DNA of 64,000 nucleotides from Campanula takesimana (lineage: Eukaryota > Streptophyta > Magnoliopsida > Asterales > Campanulaceae): contig JAOWBW010000027.1 in assembly GCA_026119855.1 (NCBI GenBank), positions 434,001 through 498,000 of the forward strand, given 5' to 3'. The notes beneath the pieces are model-generated. The model did no database searches, had not been told where the DNA came from, and worked only from the letters and a program-made list of their open reading frames with translations. The position numbers were made by a program, and so were the translations under genes. Below, in pieces: positions 43,544-53,106 of the stretch (positions are counted from its first letter, which is position 1; every line of letters begins with the position of its first letter).

Positions 43544-44415
43544 CACTTTGCAATCCTTTTCCCACTTTTCTACGGTTGAAAATTTTCCATCAACTTACAC
43601 TAACTTCATTTGTGTTTTGAAATCTTCATTCCAACGACAAGTAATTGTCCGACTAATTACAACATATAATTTCACTAATTAGTTTAATGTACTCATCTTT
43701 ATCCATCTCAGTAACCTAAATTTTTCCTTTCATAAGAAAAATTAATAATCAAATACTCGCAGAGATTTGGCATACATTTTAAATCTATCAATCTCCAAGA
43801 GAGTAAATAAGATAATAATCACTACGTATATACTAAAGTTCCCTATGCTCCCACTACATGGTTAATAAGGAAATATAGTTCTTTAAACTCATATTCCATA
43901 TTTTTTGAAGATCTTGTTCCTTGAATTAATCATTGCACATAATCAATTTAAACAAATAATAAAGAAATTACTTTAGAAAAATACTAAATAAGTTACACTT
44001 GTTAAGTCGCATGAATACAGATTCATCTTATTGAATGCATCCAATGATATGAGATACATTGTACATGTCATTGAATATGTTCATTTCCATATTTTGTTTT
44101 TGAAATGGCAGGAGATCTAACGAATGATATTCAAGCTAAATGTTTATGTTTGTTATATATCTGGATTTCACAACCCTACAAATTAATCAAATAAAATTAA
44201 GTTTAATAAGGCAAATAATAAATTGGCCCACACATACAAACACATTGATAAATGCAAAGAAGAAATTAACCTAAAAACAATTTACATGTTTAAAATAGTA
44301 ATAGAATTGAGAAGAGAGAAAAATTACCGCATATGATTTATCCATTTATATATGGTAGTGAGAAGTTCAATAAGGATTCCTTGAGGAAGGCCTTGAAACT
44401 CTATAATCCCTTACC

Positions 44416-44472
<57 letters not shown>

Positions 44473-45357
44473 AGAGAGAGAGAGATTAAAAATGAGAAAT
44501 GGGTATTAGGAAAATCTGTTGAAAGTAACGATAGTGGCTATCAACTAAGTGATGGAGGTTAGAGAGGCACAATGAAAAAGGTAAAGTCTATTAAATAAGA
44601 GAGAGGGAGAGAGAGAGAGAGAGATAGAGTAAGGTGTATGTGAGAGAGAGAGAGAGAGAGAGTAAGGTGTATGTGAGAGAGCGAAAGAGAAAGAGAGAGT
44701 GAGAGGCAGATCATTCGTGATTTGTCAATCCGTATGAGAATATATATACCACCTGGCATACGGTGACCTACGTTGGCGGAGAAAACAATGTTATTTACTT
44801 CTCACCTCATTTTAAACTTTATAGTCATTATTTTTGGTACAGATTTTCCTAATAAGATTATAAAAATATTTGACAACTTTACAATTTAATGAAAATATTT
44901 ATTGTCAGCTTCAAGACTATTCATGTAATCTATATTAATTTTGTGTATGAAAAATAATGAAAAATAATTATTATTCTCAAACAGTTCATTGGATAAGTTT
45001 TCAATTGTAAGGAAATGCTAAAAATTGGTTTTGGTTCTATTTAAGTACCTATTTTATGAATAAATTTTAAGGATCATTACATCTTCAAGAGTCTATTTTA
45101 GAAACATTATGATATTTTTGATAATATTTATGAAGATATTAAGATATATTTATTGATTGATTTTGCGTTTATAAAAAAATATTACTCCTTATGTCCCATA
45201 ATAAGCCTTCTTGTTTGGTGCATCCATAAACTAGTATCAGGTTTGTCAATAAGGAGACCTTTTTTTGTGGATTTCTTCCCATGGTATATACAAACATATA
45301 AAGCACATTCACTAAAAAAAATCATTTGTTATCGGCAACATGTCCCCAACATAAATT
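43491..45357. other. AT-rich region with microsatellites, no gene recognised
   Basis: Contains a poly-T tract (about 43515-43542), a (GA)n microsatellite (44417-44468) and a second GA-rich block (44597-44702). It may be host intergenic DNA or unrecognised repeat. I could not support any exon. A minus-strand open stretch near 44330-44400 (EFQGLPQGILIELL) with a GGTAAT donor after it is suggestive but too short to call. Confidence 0.5.
44417..44702. repeat. (GA)n microsatellite cluster
   Basis: A pure GA run of about 52 bp (44417-44468), then after about 130 bp a mixed GA block (44597-44702) holding two copies of GAGAGTAAGGTGTATGTGAG. Slippage-type repeats. Confidence 0.9.
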
Positions 45358-45850
45358 TGTTGGAGAGATCCTAATAGGAGAAGAAAAGGAGAAAAGATGT
45401 GAAAAAGGAAAATTTTGGCCAGGACAAATATTCGGCCGAATATGGGTACTCATGTGGCCGAATATTAGTGTTGTCAAAATTGTGGATTTCCGACGTAAGA
45501 GGTATTTGGGCGAATATGCTTGGGCATTCGGCCGAATATGCACCTGGACGGGAAATTGATGTTTTACAAGGTCTTTTCAGGAATATTTTCATTCTAGGTT
45601 TAGGACATATTCTAGGATGCCTATATAAGCAGGGTTCTGCCCCTAAACTCATTGTAACTCCACATTTACATATTATAGTGAAAAATTCTTGCTTGGTAAT
45701 GCCTCCAGACGTAGTCAAAAATATTGACGAACTGGGTAAATAATTCTTTGTGTCTCTTTACTGTTTTTGCTTCTTTTATCGTTCTTGCTTGTTGGGTTTG
45801 CACATTATATTCTTGCGATCTGTTTGGTTTTGAGGGTCTATACCACAACA
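45358..45850 (+). repeat. 5' LTR of Copia W
   Basis: Starts TGTTGGAGAGATCC and ends ACCACAACA, two bases before a PBS-like TAGCATCAGAGC (45853). A TATA box TATATAAG lies at 45622. It has two copies of the palindrome ATTCGGCCGAAT (45430 and 45526) and two half copies. The start is the best TG candidate, not proven; no 3' LTR is seen. Confidence 0.6.
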
Positions 45851-45904
45851 ACTAGCATCAGAGCTTTGGTTAGACGAGCCAAAGGTTTATTCAAGCAGTC
45901 AAGA

Positions 45905-46650
45905 ATGGGCAAGGATAAACAAGCGGTGGAAAAGTTTGATGGTTCTGACTACGCGTTTTAAAGGATACAAATAGAGGATCTCTTGTATGGTAAGGATCTC
46001 CATAAACCTCTATTGGGAGTCAAACCAGGAGGATAGGGATATCCTGGATAGGAAAACCCTAGGGGTGATTAGATCTACTTTATCAAAGTGGATCGTGAAA
46101 ACCACCAAGAAGGCTAAAACCACAAAGGAGCTACTTGATTATCTTACTGAGAGATTTAAAACACCATCTGCGATGAACAAAGTTGACTTGATACGCAAGA
46201 TGGGGAATCTCAAGATGCAAGAGGGAGCATCATTAGATAAACACATTGATGAGTGTATGGATGTTATAGACTCATTGGCTGCGTTGGAGATTACTTTCGG
46301 TGATGAAGTTAATGCTTTGGTTTTGCTAGCATCCTTACCAGCAAGATGGAGCGGGACGGTTACAGCGTTAAGTTCTTCAGCAGGTAAGAATAAATTGAAG
46401 TTTGATGATGTCAAGGATCTACTTCTGAGTGAGGAAAATCATTTGAAGAAGTTGGGGACAACGTCTACTTCAGGATCGGCTTTGGCTATGACTAGTAGGG
46501 TAAGGACGGGTTATAGAAACAAAGGGAGAACAGAATCAAGGGAAAGCGTAATTAGTGGTAAGGGTAAATCCGTGGAGAACAAAGAAAGACCAAGGGTCGC
46601 AAGAGGATCGGTTGAGTGCTATCATTGTGAGGAGTTAGGACACTACAAGA
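45905..46650 (+). pseudogene. Copia W gag (truncated)
   Basis: Starts MGKDKQAVEKFDGSDYAF. The N-terminal block QIEDLLYGKDLHKPLLGVKP is followed by a frameshift near 45985-46030 and then a long open stretch: ILDRKTLGVIRSTLSKWIV, AMNKVDLIRKMGNLKMQEGA, NALVLLASLPARW and LKFDDVKDLLLSEE. It ends within the zinc knuckle, CYHCEELGHYK, where Copia Z begins (46651). This is a UBN2-type Copia gag. The remainder of the element is not seen to the right of Copia Z. Confidence 0.8.
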
Positions 46651-46989
46651 TGTTGGTGATTTTATGTAATTGTGATTTACTAGAGACCAATGTGATTTCA
46701 TATTAGGCTCGGATACGAGTAAGGGAAAGTGTGGAGTACACACTCGTTTGAGTTAATATGTATTCGACCACGATAAAGAAGCAGGGGTCAAGGGGGCTGT
46801 GCCCCCTTGCGGGGTCAATTGTGACTGTTACCCGCTAAAACCTAATAATTGTGATTGTTTACTAATGATAGCCATCTGTATATAAACAGATTTTGGTCTC
46901 ATTTGATAGTACAAAAAATTCAACCAATTCTCTAAGTTTACAATCTGTCTTCTTTGCCCAGAAACAAAAAGTTTGATTGTCTTATCCCA
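46651..46989 (+). repeat. 5' LTR of Copia Z
   Basis: Starts TGTTGGTGATTTTATG; a TATA box TATATAAA lies at 46879. The end is uncertain (a CA at 46989 is tentative) because no second LTR and no clear PBS are visible. The leader continues to the gag ATG at 47130. Confidence 0.55.
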
Positions 46990-47129
46990 ATAGAGATTTC
47001 GTGTAACTCAATAAGTGTCGAAATACTTTATTTGGAAAGTGGATTATACACGATTCAATCAAATATCCAGGATTATCAATACACCCAACCCCAATTTCTA
47101 ACAAACGAATAAAGTATTCTGTGATAATC

Positions 47130-48034
47130 ATGGCTAGAGGAAGTACTGTGAAGGAGATGACGACTAACTTTGGGAAACTGGATAAGTTTGAAGGGTATGA
47201 TTTTAGGCGTTGGCAGAAGAATATGCACTTCCTTTTGACAATATTAAAGGTTGTGTATGTTCTGTCTACCCCTATGCCAGAATTGTTGGAGGATGATAGT
47301 TTGAAAGGAGTCAGACGCAGATCAAAGTGGGAAAAGATGACTACATCTGTAGGGGGCACATGTTAAACGGTATGTCTGATTCTCTGTTTGATATTTATCA
47401 GAACGTTGAATCTGCAAAGGAGTTGTGGGATTCTCTTGAATCTAAATACATGGCAGAGGATGCTTCGAGTAAGAAGTTCCTTGTAAGTAATTTCAATAAT
47501 TACAAGATTGTCGAATCAAGGCCTGTCATGGAACAATTCAATGAACTCCTTAGAATCCTTGGACAATTTACACAACATGGTTTGAAAATCGATGAGGCAA
47601 TATCTGTTTCATGTGTGATAGACAAGTTGCCTCCTTCCTGGAAGGATTCCAAGCATAATTTGAAGCATGGTAAAGACGATCTGTCTTTGGTTCAACTTGG
47701 TAGTCACTTAGGCATAGAGGAATCTCTAAGGGCACACGAAAGTGACAAGGGCAAAGGAAAGGAAGTTGCTGGACCCGTGGTGAATATGATTGAGGAGGGT
47801 GGAAAGAATAAAAACAGCAATAAAAACAAAGGAAAAAAACGTGGTTTCAAGGATAACAACGATGGTTCTGGTCCCAACAAGAAGCCTAAAGTGGCATGTT
47901 GGAAGTGTGGCAAATATGGTCACTTCAAGAGGGATTGTCGTAGTAACAAAAAGGATGGCGCAAGCACTAGTGGTTCGGGAAAGGGGTCGAAGGACCATAC
48001 CCAAGACCAAGGTCAGAATTTAGTACATGTTTAG
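47130..48034 (+). pseudogene. Copia Z gag (one frameshift)
   Basis: MARGSTVKEMTTNFGKLDKF and DFRRWQKNMHFLLTILKVVY begin a classic Copia gag. A one-base shift near 47335 separates this from ICRGHMLNGMSDSLFDIYQN, AEDASSKKFLVSNFNNYKIV and QLGSHLGIEESLRAHESDK. The zinc knuckle CWKCGKYGHFKRDC is intact. The frame ends at TAG (48032-48034). Gag packages element RNA. Confidence 0.9.
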
Positions 48035-48055
48035 AATAGATTTATTAAATATTCT

Positions 48056-49620
48056 ATGTCACTAATTTCTGAAGCATTTTATGTGCAGGTTGATGCAATT
48101 GCGTGGTGGATTGATTCCGCTGCCACAACTCATGTCTATAAGGATCGTTGTTGGTTTAAGACATACGAACCGGTGGAAGACGGGTCTGTCCTCTACATGG
48201 GTGATGATCATTTTGCTCCTGTTCAAGGAAAAGGAAGTGTGGTGTTGGAATTCAGTTCAGAAAAATCTATTACTTTGTTTAATATGTTGTATGTACCAAA
48301 ACTTCGTAAGAATTTAATTTCTGGTCCTGTACTAAATAAGTGTGGATACAAACAAGTGTATGAATCCGATAAGTATATCTTATCGAAGTCTGGTGAATTT
48401 GTAGGATTTGGTTATTATAATAATGGGATGTTTATGTTGAATTTAAATAAAGTTCCTGATGATTCTAGTACCGTTTTTATGATTTGTTCTAATGATATTA
48501 ATTCCTCATTATGGCATGCTCGTTTAGGACATGTGCACTATAAAAGAATGCTTAAAATGTCTAAAGATGGTTTAATTCCTGCTATTGATAAAAATACTGG
48601 AAAATGTAATACTTGTATGTTGACAAAAATCACTAGAAAACCTTTTAAAAGTATAACAAGGAAATCTGTAATACTTGAATTAATACATAGTGATTTATGT
48701 GATTTTCATGCAACTCCATATTTAGGCAATAAAAAGTATATTATCACATTTATAGATGATGCCTCTAGCTTTTGCTATGTTTACTTGCTGCATGCAAAAG
48801 ATGAAGCCCTAGATAAATTAAAAATTTATATAACAGAAGTTGAATTACAACAAAATGGCTTGATTAAAACCTTACGCATGGATAGAGGTGGTGAATAGTA
48901 TGATCCTATATTTTTCCAATCCGTAGGAATCATTCATGAAACCATGGCTCCTTATACACCACAACAAAATGGTGTGGCTGAAAGGAAAAATAGAACTCTT
49001 AAAGAAATGGTCAATGCCATGTTATCTTACTCGGGCTTAAGTGACGGTTTTGGGGGGAAGCCATGTTAACGGCTTGCTATTTATTGAATAGGGTTCCTAA
49101 TAAAAGGAACAAGATTACCCCCTATGAACTTTGGCATAAAAAACGACCCAACTTGGCATTTTTGAGGGTTTGGGGGTGTAGGGCCGTGGTTAGACTTCCG
49201 GACCCTAAAAGGAAAAAATTGGGAGAAAAAGGTATTGACTGTATCTTTGTTGGATATACTGAGCATTCCAAGGCATATAGGTTTTATATTATAGAACCAA
49301 ATGCCTCCATTTCTATTAACACAATTATAGAATCCAGAGATTCTATATTTGATGAGAATCGTTTCTCTTCAATACCTAGACTGAAGGATATTATACTAAA
49401 TTCAGATGAATCTCAAAGGGATGATCATTCAAATGATGTACCAAGTGAGACACCCGAACCACGGAAAAGTAAAAGAGCAAGAAAAGCTAAATCATATGGT
49501 TTTGATTTTCAACTTTATTTAGTTGAGGGATCAAGAGATCAAATTGAATCCCAATACTCTTACTGTTATAATATTGAGGAGGATCCAATAACCTATGATG
49601 AAGCTTTAAATCTCGAGATG
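48056..49620 (+). pseudogene. Copia Z protease and integrase
   Basis: Protease motif WWIDSAATTHVYKDR (Asp-Ser-Ala where relatives usually have Asp-Ser-Gly). Integrase zinc region: LWHARLGHVHYKRM and CNTCMLTKITRKPF. Core: LIHSDLCDF (Asp), LRMDRGGE (Asp) and then a TAG; PYTPQQNGVAERKNRTL supplies the Glu. A shift near 49050 precedes MLTACYLLNRVPNKRNKI and IDCIFVGYTEHSKAYRF. Cuts between gag and this region are part of the decay. All three catalytic acids of integrase can be read. Confidence 0.88.
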
Positions 49621-50585
49621 CTGGTTTTTGGAAAGAAGCAATTGATGATGAGATTAGTTCTATTATGGAAAATAATACATGGGTCTTGTCTGATTTACCA
49701 CCCGGCTGCAAACCTTTAGGGTGCAAATGGATCTTCAAAAAGAAGATGAAAGTCAATGGAACAATTGACAAGTTTAAGGCTCCATTGGTAATCCAAGGCT
49801 ATAGATAAAAGAAAAGGATCGATTACTTCGATACCTATGCACCAGTTGCTCGTATCACTACAATTAGATTGTTGATAGCTTTGGAAGCTATTCATAATCT
49901 ATTGATTCAACAAATGGATGTCAAAACAGCATTTTTAAATGGTGATTTGGAAGAAGAAGTGTATATGAAGCAACCTGAAGGATTTGTTATGCCAGGTAAT
50001 GAGCATAAGGTTTGTAAGTTAATTAAGTCATTGTATGGGCTAAAACAAGCACCTAAACAGTGGCATCAAAAGTTTGATGAGGTTGTTTTGTCGAATGGTT
50101 TTATATTAAATCAGTCAGACAAATGTGTATATAGTAGATTTGATGAATCCGGCAAAGGTGTAATCATCTGTCTATATGTAGATGACATGTTGATTTTTGG
50201 CACAAACCAAAATGTAGTTGATAAAACTAAGAAGTTTCTGTCATCTAAGTTCTCTGTGAAGGATATGGGAGAAGCTGATATAATTCTTGGTATAAAGATC
50301 AAACGGATGAACAAGGGAATTGCAATTACATAATCTCATTATATTGAGAAAATTCCCAAGAAGTTTAATTCTGATGATTGTTCTAAATTCAGTACTCCCA
50401 TGGATCCAACTGAAAAACTTGTGCCAAATACTAGTAAACCTGTATCACAGCTCGAATACGCAAAAGCCATTGGCAGTTTGATGTATGCTATGACGAGCAC
50501 TCGACCTGATATTTCTTATGCAGTTGGAAGATTGAGCAGGTTCACTAGTAATCCTAGTATATAGCATTGGCGTGCAATTACAAGG
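49600..50585 (+). pseudogene. Copia Z reverse transcriptase
   Basis: Begins after a frameshift near 49615; the long open part is 49869-50333. Motifs are LIQQMDVKTAFLNGDLEEEV, LIKSLYGLKQAPKQWHQKFD and the active site ICLYVDDMLIFG. It stops at TAA 50331 (an expected CAA), then continues HYIEKIPKKFN, AKAIGSLMYAMTSTRPDIS, with TAG at 50562-50564. Copia RT (RVT_2 type). Confidence 0.88.
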
Positions 50586-51119
50586 GTGTTCAAGTACTTA
50601 AAAGGTACTATGAATTATGGTTTATGTTATTCTGGATATCCTTCTATCTTAGAAGGTTACACAAATGCTAGTTGGATCAACCAAGAAGATTCATCTTCTA
50701 CTAGTGGATGGGTGTTCTTGCTTGGAGGAGGTACAATTTCATGGGCTTCCAAGAAGCAGACATGTATTACTCATTCTACTATGGAATCTGAGTTCGTAGC
50801 ATTGGCTGCTGCTGGCAAAGAAGCAGAATGGCTACGAAACTTGATATATGAGATTCCATTATGGCCAAAACCAATATTTCCAATATCTATCCATCGTGAT
50901 AGTGCAGCCACGTTGGCCAGGGCTTATAGTCATATTTATAATGGCAAGTCTAGACTCTTAGGTATCAGACATAGTATGATTCGTGAATTGATCATGAATA
51001 GTGTGATTTCAGTTGAGTTTGTTTGGTCTCAACAAAATTTAGATGACCACTTGATGAAGGGGTTAGCTAGAGACTTAGTAAATAAGTCAGCAATAGGGAT
51101 AGGATTAAAGTCCATCTAA
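50586..51119 (+). pseudogene. Copia Z RNase H
   Basis: In frame with RT. It contains VFKYLKGTMNYGLCYSGY and SSTSGWVFLLGGGTISWASK, then THSTMESEFVALAAAGKEAE (Glu) and SIHRDSAATLARAYSH (Asp). The first catalytic Asp (relatives read GYTDASW) reads Asn here, GYTNASW, so activity should be lost. It ends GIGLKSI at the expected family C-terminus. Confidence 0.88.
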
Positions 51120-51560
51120 TCCTCTAGTTGTGAGATACCTTATTGCCTTCTAATACAACATTAGAAGCATGTATCTTCTAGGCGCGAATCACACTTTTCT
51201 AAAAGTAATATTTCGTCCCTACTTAGATCACTGGGTTACCCTGAAATTACTTTTGAGATATGTAATGTGTTTTTGATGTACTATTGCAAAGAAAAATTTT
51301 GTAGAATTTTTGTGCTTGCAAAGCTTGTACAATGATGAATTTGATGTCCCAAATGATTGGAAATCTCTCCTATTTATAGAAATGATCAAGCCTCTTTACA
51401 TAAAGTGATGTCTTTTCCAAAAGACATAATTTAAAAGTTACATCTTCTCAAAAAGATATGTTCTTTTGATTTCAAATAAATGTATTTTGCAAAAGACACT
51501 ATTTGAAAAGTCACATATTTTAATTTAATTTTCTATAAACAATTATTTAATAATTATGAT
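51120..51560. other. Unassigned tail right of Copia Z
   Basis: No ORF. The first 80-150 bp may be the Copia Z 3' leader. The remainder reads, on the minus strand, with a TATA-like CTATAAATAGGAGAG near 51377 and repeated AAAAGACAT blocks. It could be an LTR fragment of another element in reverse orientation, but no partner is present. Confidence 0.35.
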
Positions 51561-51859
51561 CACTACAAGAAAAATGGCTTTTACTGGCATCGATACAAGT
51601 GGCATTAAGCTAAAAATGCCACAATATTTATATTTACTGGCGGTTAGAAAATAGTGGCATTGGAGAATCTAGATTTAGTGGCATTTACTAATTCTAGTGG
51701 CATTTTGAATTGCCATTATATAATAATTAAATGCCACCAATTCCCTTAGTGGCATCGATAGAGATGGCATTAAGCTAATGCCACTGGCTAAAAAAATGTC
51801 ACTAAATTGCAATTAAGTGGCATAATTTAATGCCTCTAAAGCTCATATTTTTTGTAGTG
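51561..51859. mobile_element. Non-autonomous CACTA MITE (299 bp)
   Basis: Ends CACTACAAGAAAAATGG and, read inward from the right, CACTACAAAAAATATG, with a perfect GAT duplication (51558-51560 and 51860-51862). The subterminal motif AGTGGCATT and its complement recur about ten times across the element. No coding capacity. It ends 37 bp before the Sirevirus 5' LTR. Confidence 0.92.
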
Positions 51860-51896
51860 GATACACCATAAACAAATCATAATGATTTAATAAATC

Positions 51897-53039
51897 TGTT
51901 AGTACCTCACTATGCTTAACTCACAATTAATCATAGTAAATATGTTTTGATAAATAAATAATCAATCCATTGATTATATGATGTATACAAAAGATCTACA
52001 CATGCAACCCAAGACAAACCCCAACAAGCCAAGCTTCTACATGATTTATCTATCATCCACACATCAAGCAAACTGAAGAACTACCTATTACAAACTCCCT
52101 CAACCTCAAACGAATTATCAAGATGATATCTTCAAACAAGCTTCAACAGCTAAGGCCCTACAAGCCCAACAGCTGAGCTCCTCTGCTCCAACAGCTAAGA
52201 CTGTTCTTCACCAACAGGTAAGACTCCACGTCATCAAAACCTTGCAGAATGATTATTCCAATGTTATCAACATTAGAATACACATATTGAAGCTTGACCA
52301 AGTGTGAATACACCTTCTCCAAACCTTGACAATATGCAAACAAAGGAATAATATACTATTAGTCAAAGTCAAAGACTGACCATTAATTATATGTACCTTT
52401 GTCCCCCAAACGTCTATGTGTCCCCTAATGGCTATATGCCAACCCTTATTTAAAGGAGTATACTGGCATATTGTCAAGTGACCCTTTTTCACCTATCCCA
52501 CAACCCTACACTATTTGAAAACCTTTGTAGCCTTACTGCATATTCTCCTTCCAGTCCTTAAATATTTTCATAAACCCCTGGAAATATTGTGCCTTCTTGG
52601 ACCCAGTTACAACCCTCTTTCAGCCAGCTAACAGCCAAGCTATATTTTTGTAAACACACTTGTGATTATTTTCTTTTTCATTTTCTTTTTGCTTTGAAAG
52701 AAGCAATCTTAATTGAAGTGTCAATTAAGTAGAGGGGGTTTAAAGGAACTTGCCTTATCAATTCTTGTAAGATCTAAAGAGAGCGGATTATAGTGGATTG
52801 ATCTCACTGTTCCAACAGTGGGGGTGGACGTAAGAGAAGGATTTGCCTCTGAACCACATTAAACTATGTACACTCTTGTCTCAACACTAACACACACATA
52901 CACCTTGTCCTTTCATTTACTTACTTATTTTTATTCTGCTGCACATTTCTTTTTATCATTATCTCTAAACAGCTAACCTCAAACAGTTAGCTGTCCAAGT
53001 TTTAATTAATCTGTTCATTTAGTTTAACAGGGCCTTTCA
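51897..53039 (+). repeat. 5' LTR of Sirevirus copy B
   Basis: 1143 bp, TGTTAGTACC to GGCCTTTCA. It carries three AACAGCTRAG motifs (52145, 52169 and 52188), a TATA-like TTATTTAAA (52446), and near the end CAGCTAAC then GTTAGCTG, a perfect 8-bp inverted repeat. Its first 200 bp match the partial 3' LTR at 63802. Confidence 0.93.
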
Positions 53040-53041
53040 AT

Positions 53042-53053
53042 TGGCATCAGAGC
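53042..53053 (+). other. Primer binding site of Sirevirus copy B
   Basis: TGGCATCAGAGC follows the LTR by two bases; one mismatch to the initiator tRNA-Met complement TGGTATCAGAGC, the primer used by Sireviruses. Confidence 0.88.
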
Positions 53054-53106
53054 TTAGATTCACCATACAGAGTCTAACAACTTGTGATAGATCCATTCAA
53101 CCCACC

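Larger units (their letters stand above)
46651..51119 (+). mobile_element. Copia Z (Tork-like), 3' LTR missing
   Basis: 5' LTR, gag, protease, integrase, RT and RNase H are all recognisable and in Copia order. The 5' LTR starts TGTTGGTGAT at 46651, immediately after CAAGA in the Copia W gag, so it inserted there. After RNase H (51119) I find no LTR copy and no return of Copia W, so the right end was lost. Lineage is by motif similarity to TNT1/Tork gag. Confidence 0.85.

Noticed and set aside
44559..44759. Minus-strand ORF rich in Ser-Leu
   Set aside because: Translation of the GA microsatellite, not a protein gene.
47704..48010. Minus-strand ORFs opposite Copia Z gag
   Set aside because: Shadows of the well-supported gag frame; hydrophobic composition is the complement of a Lys-rich tail.
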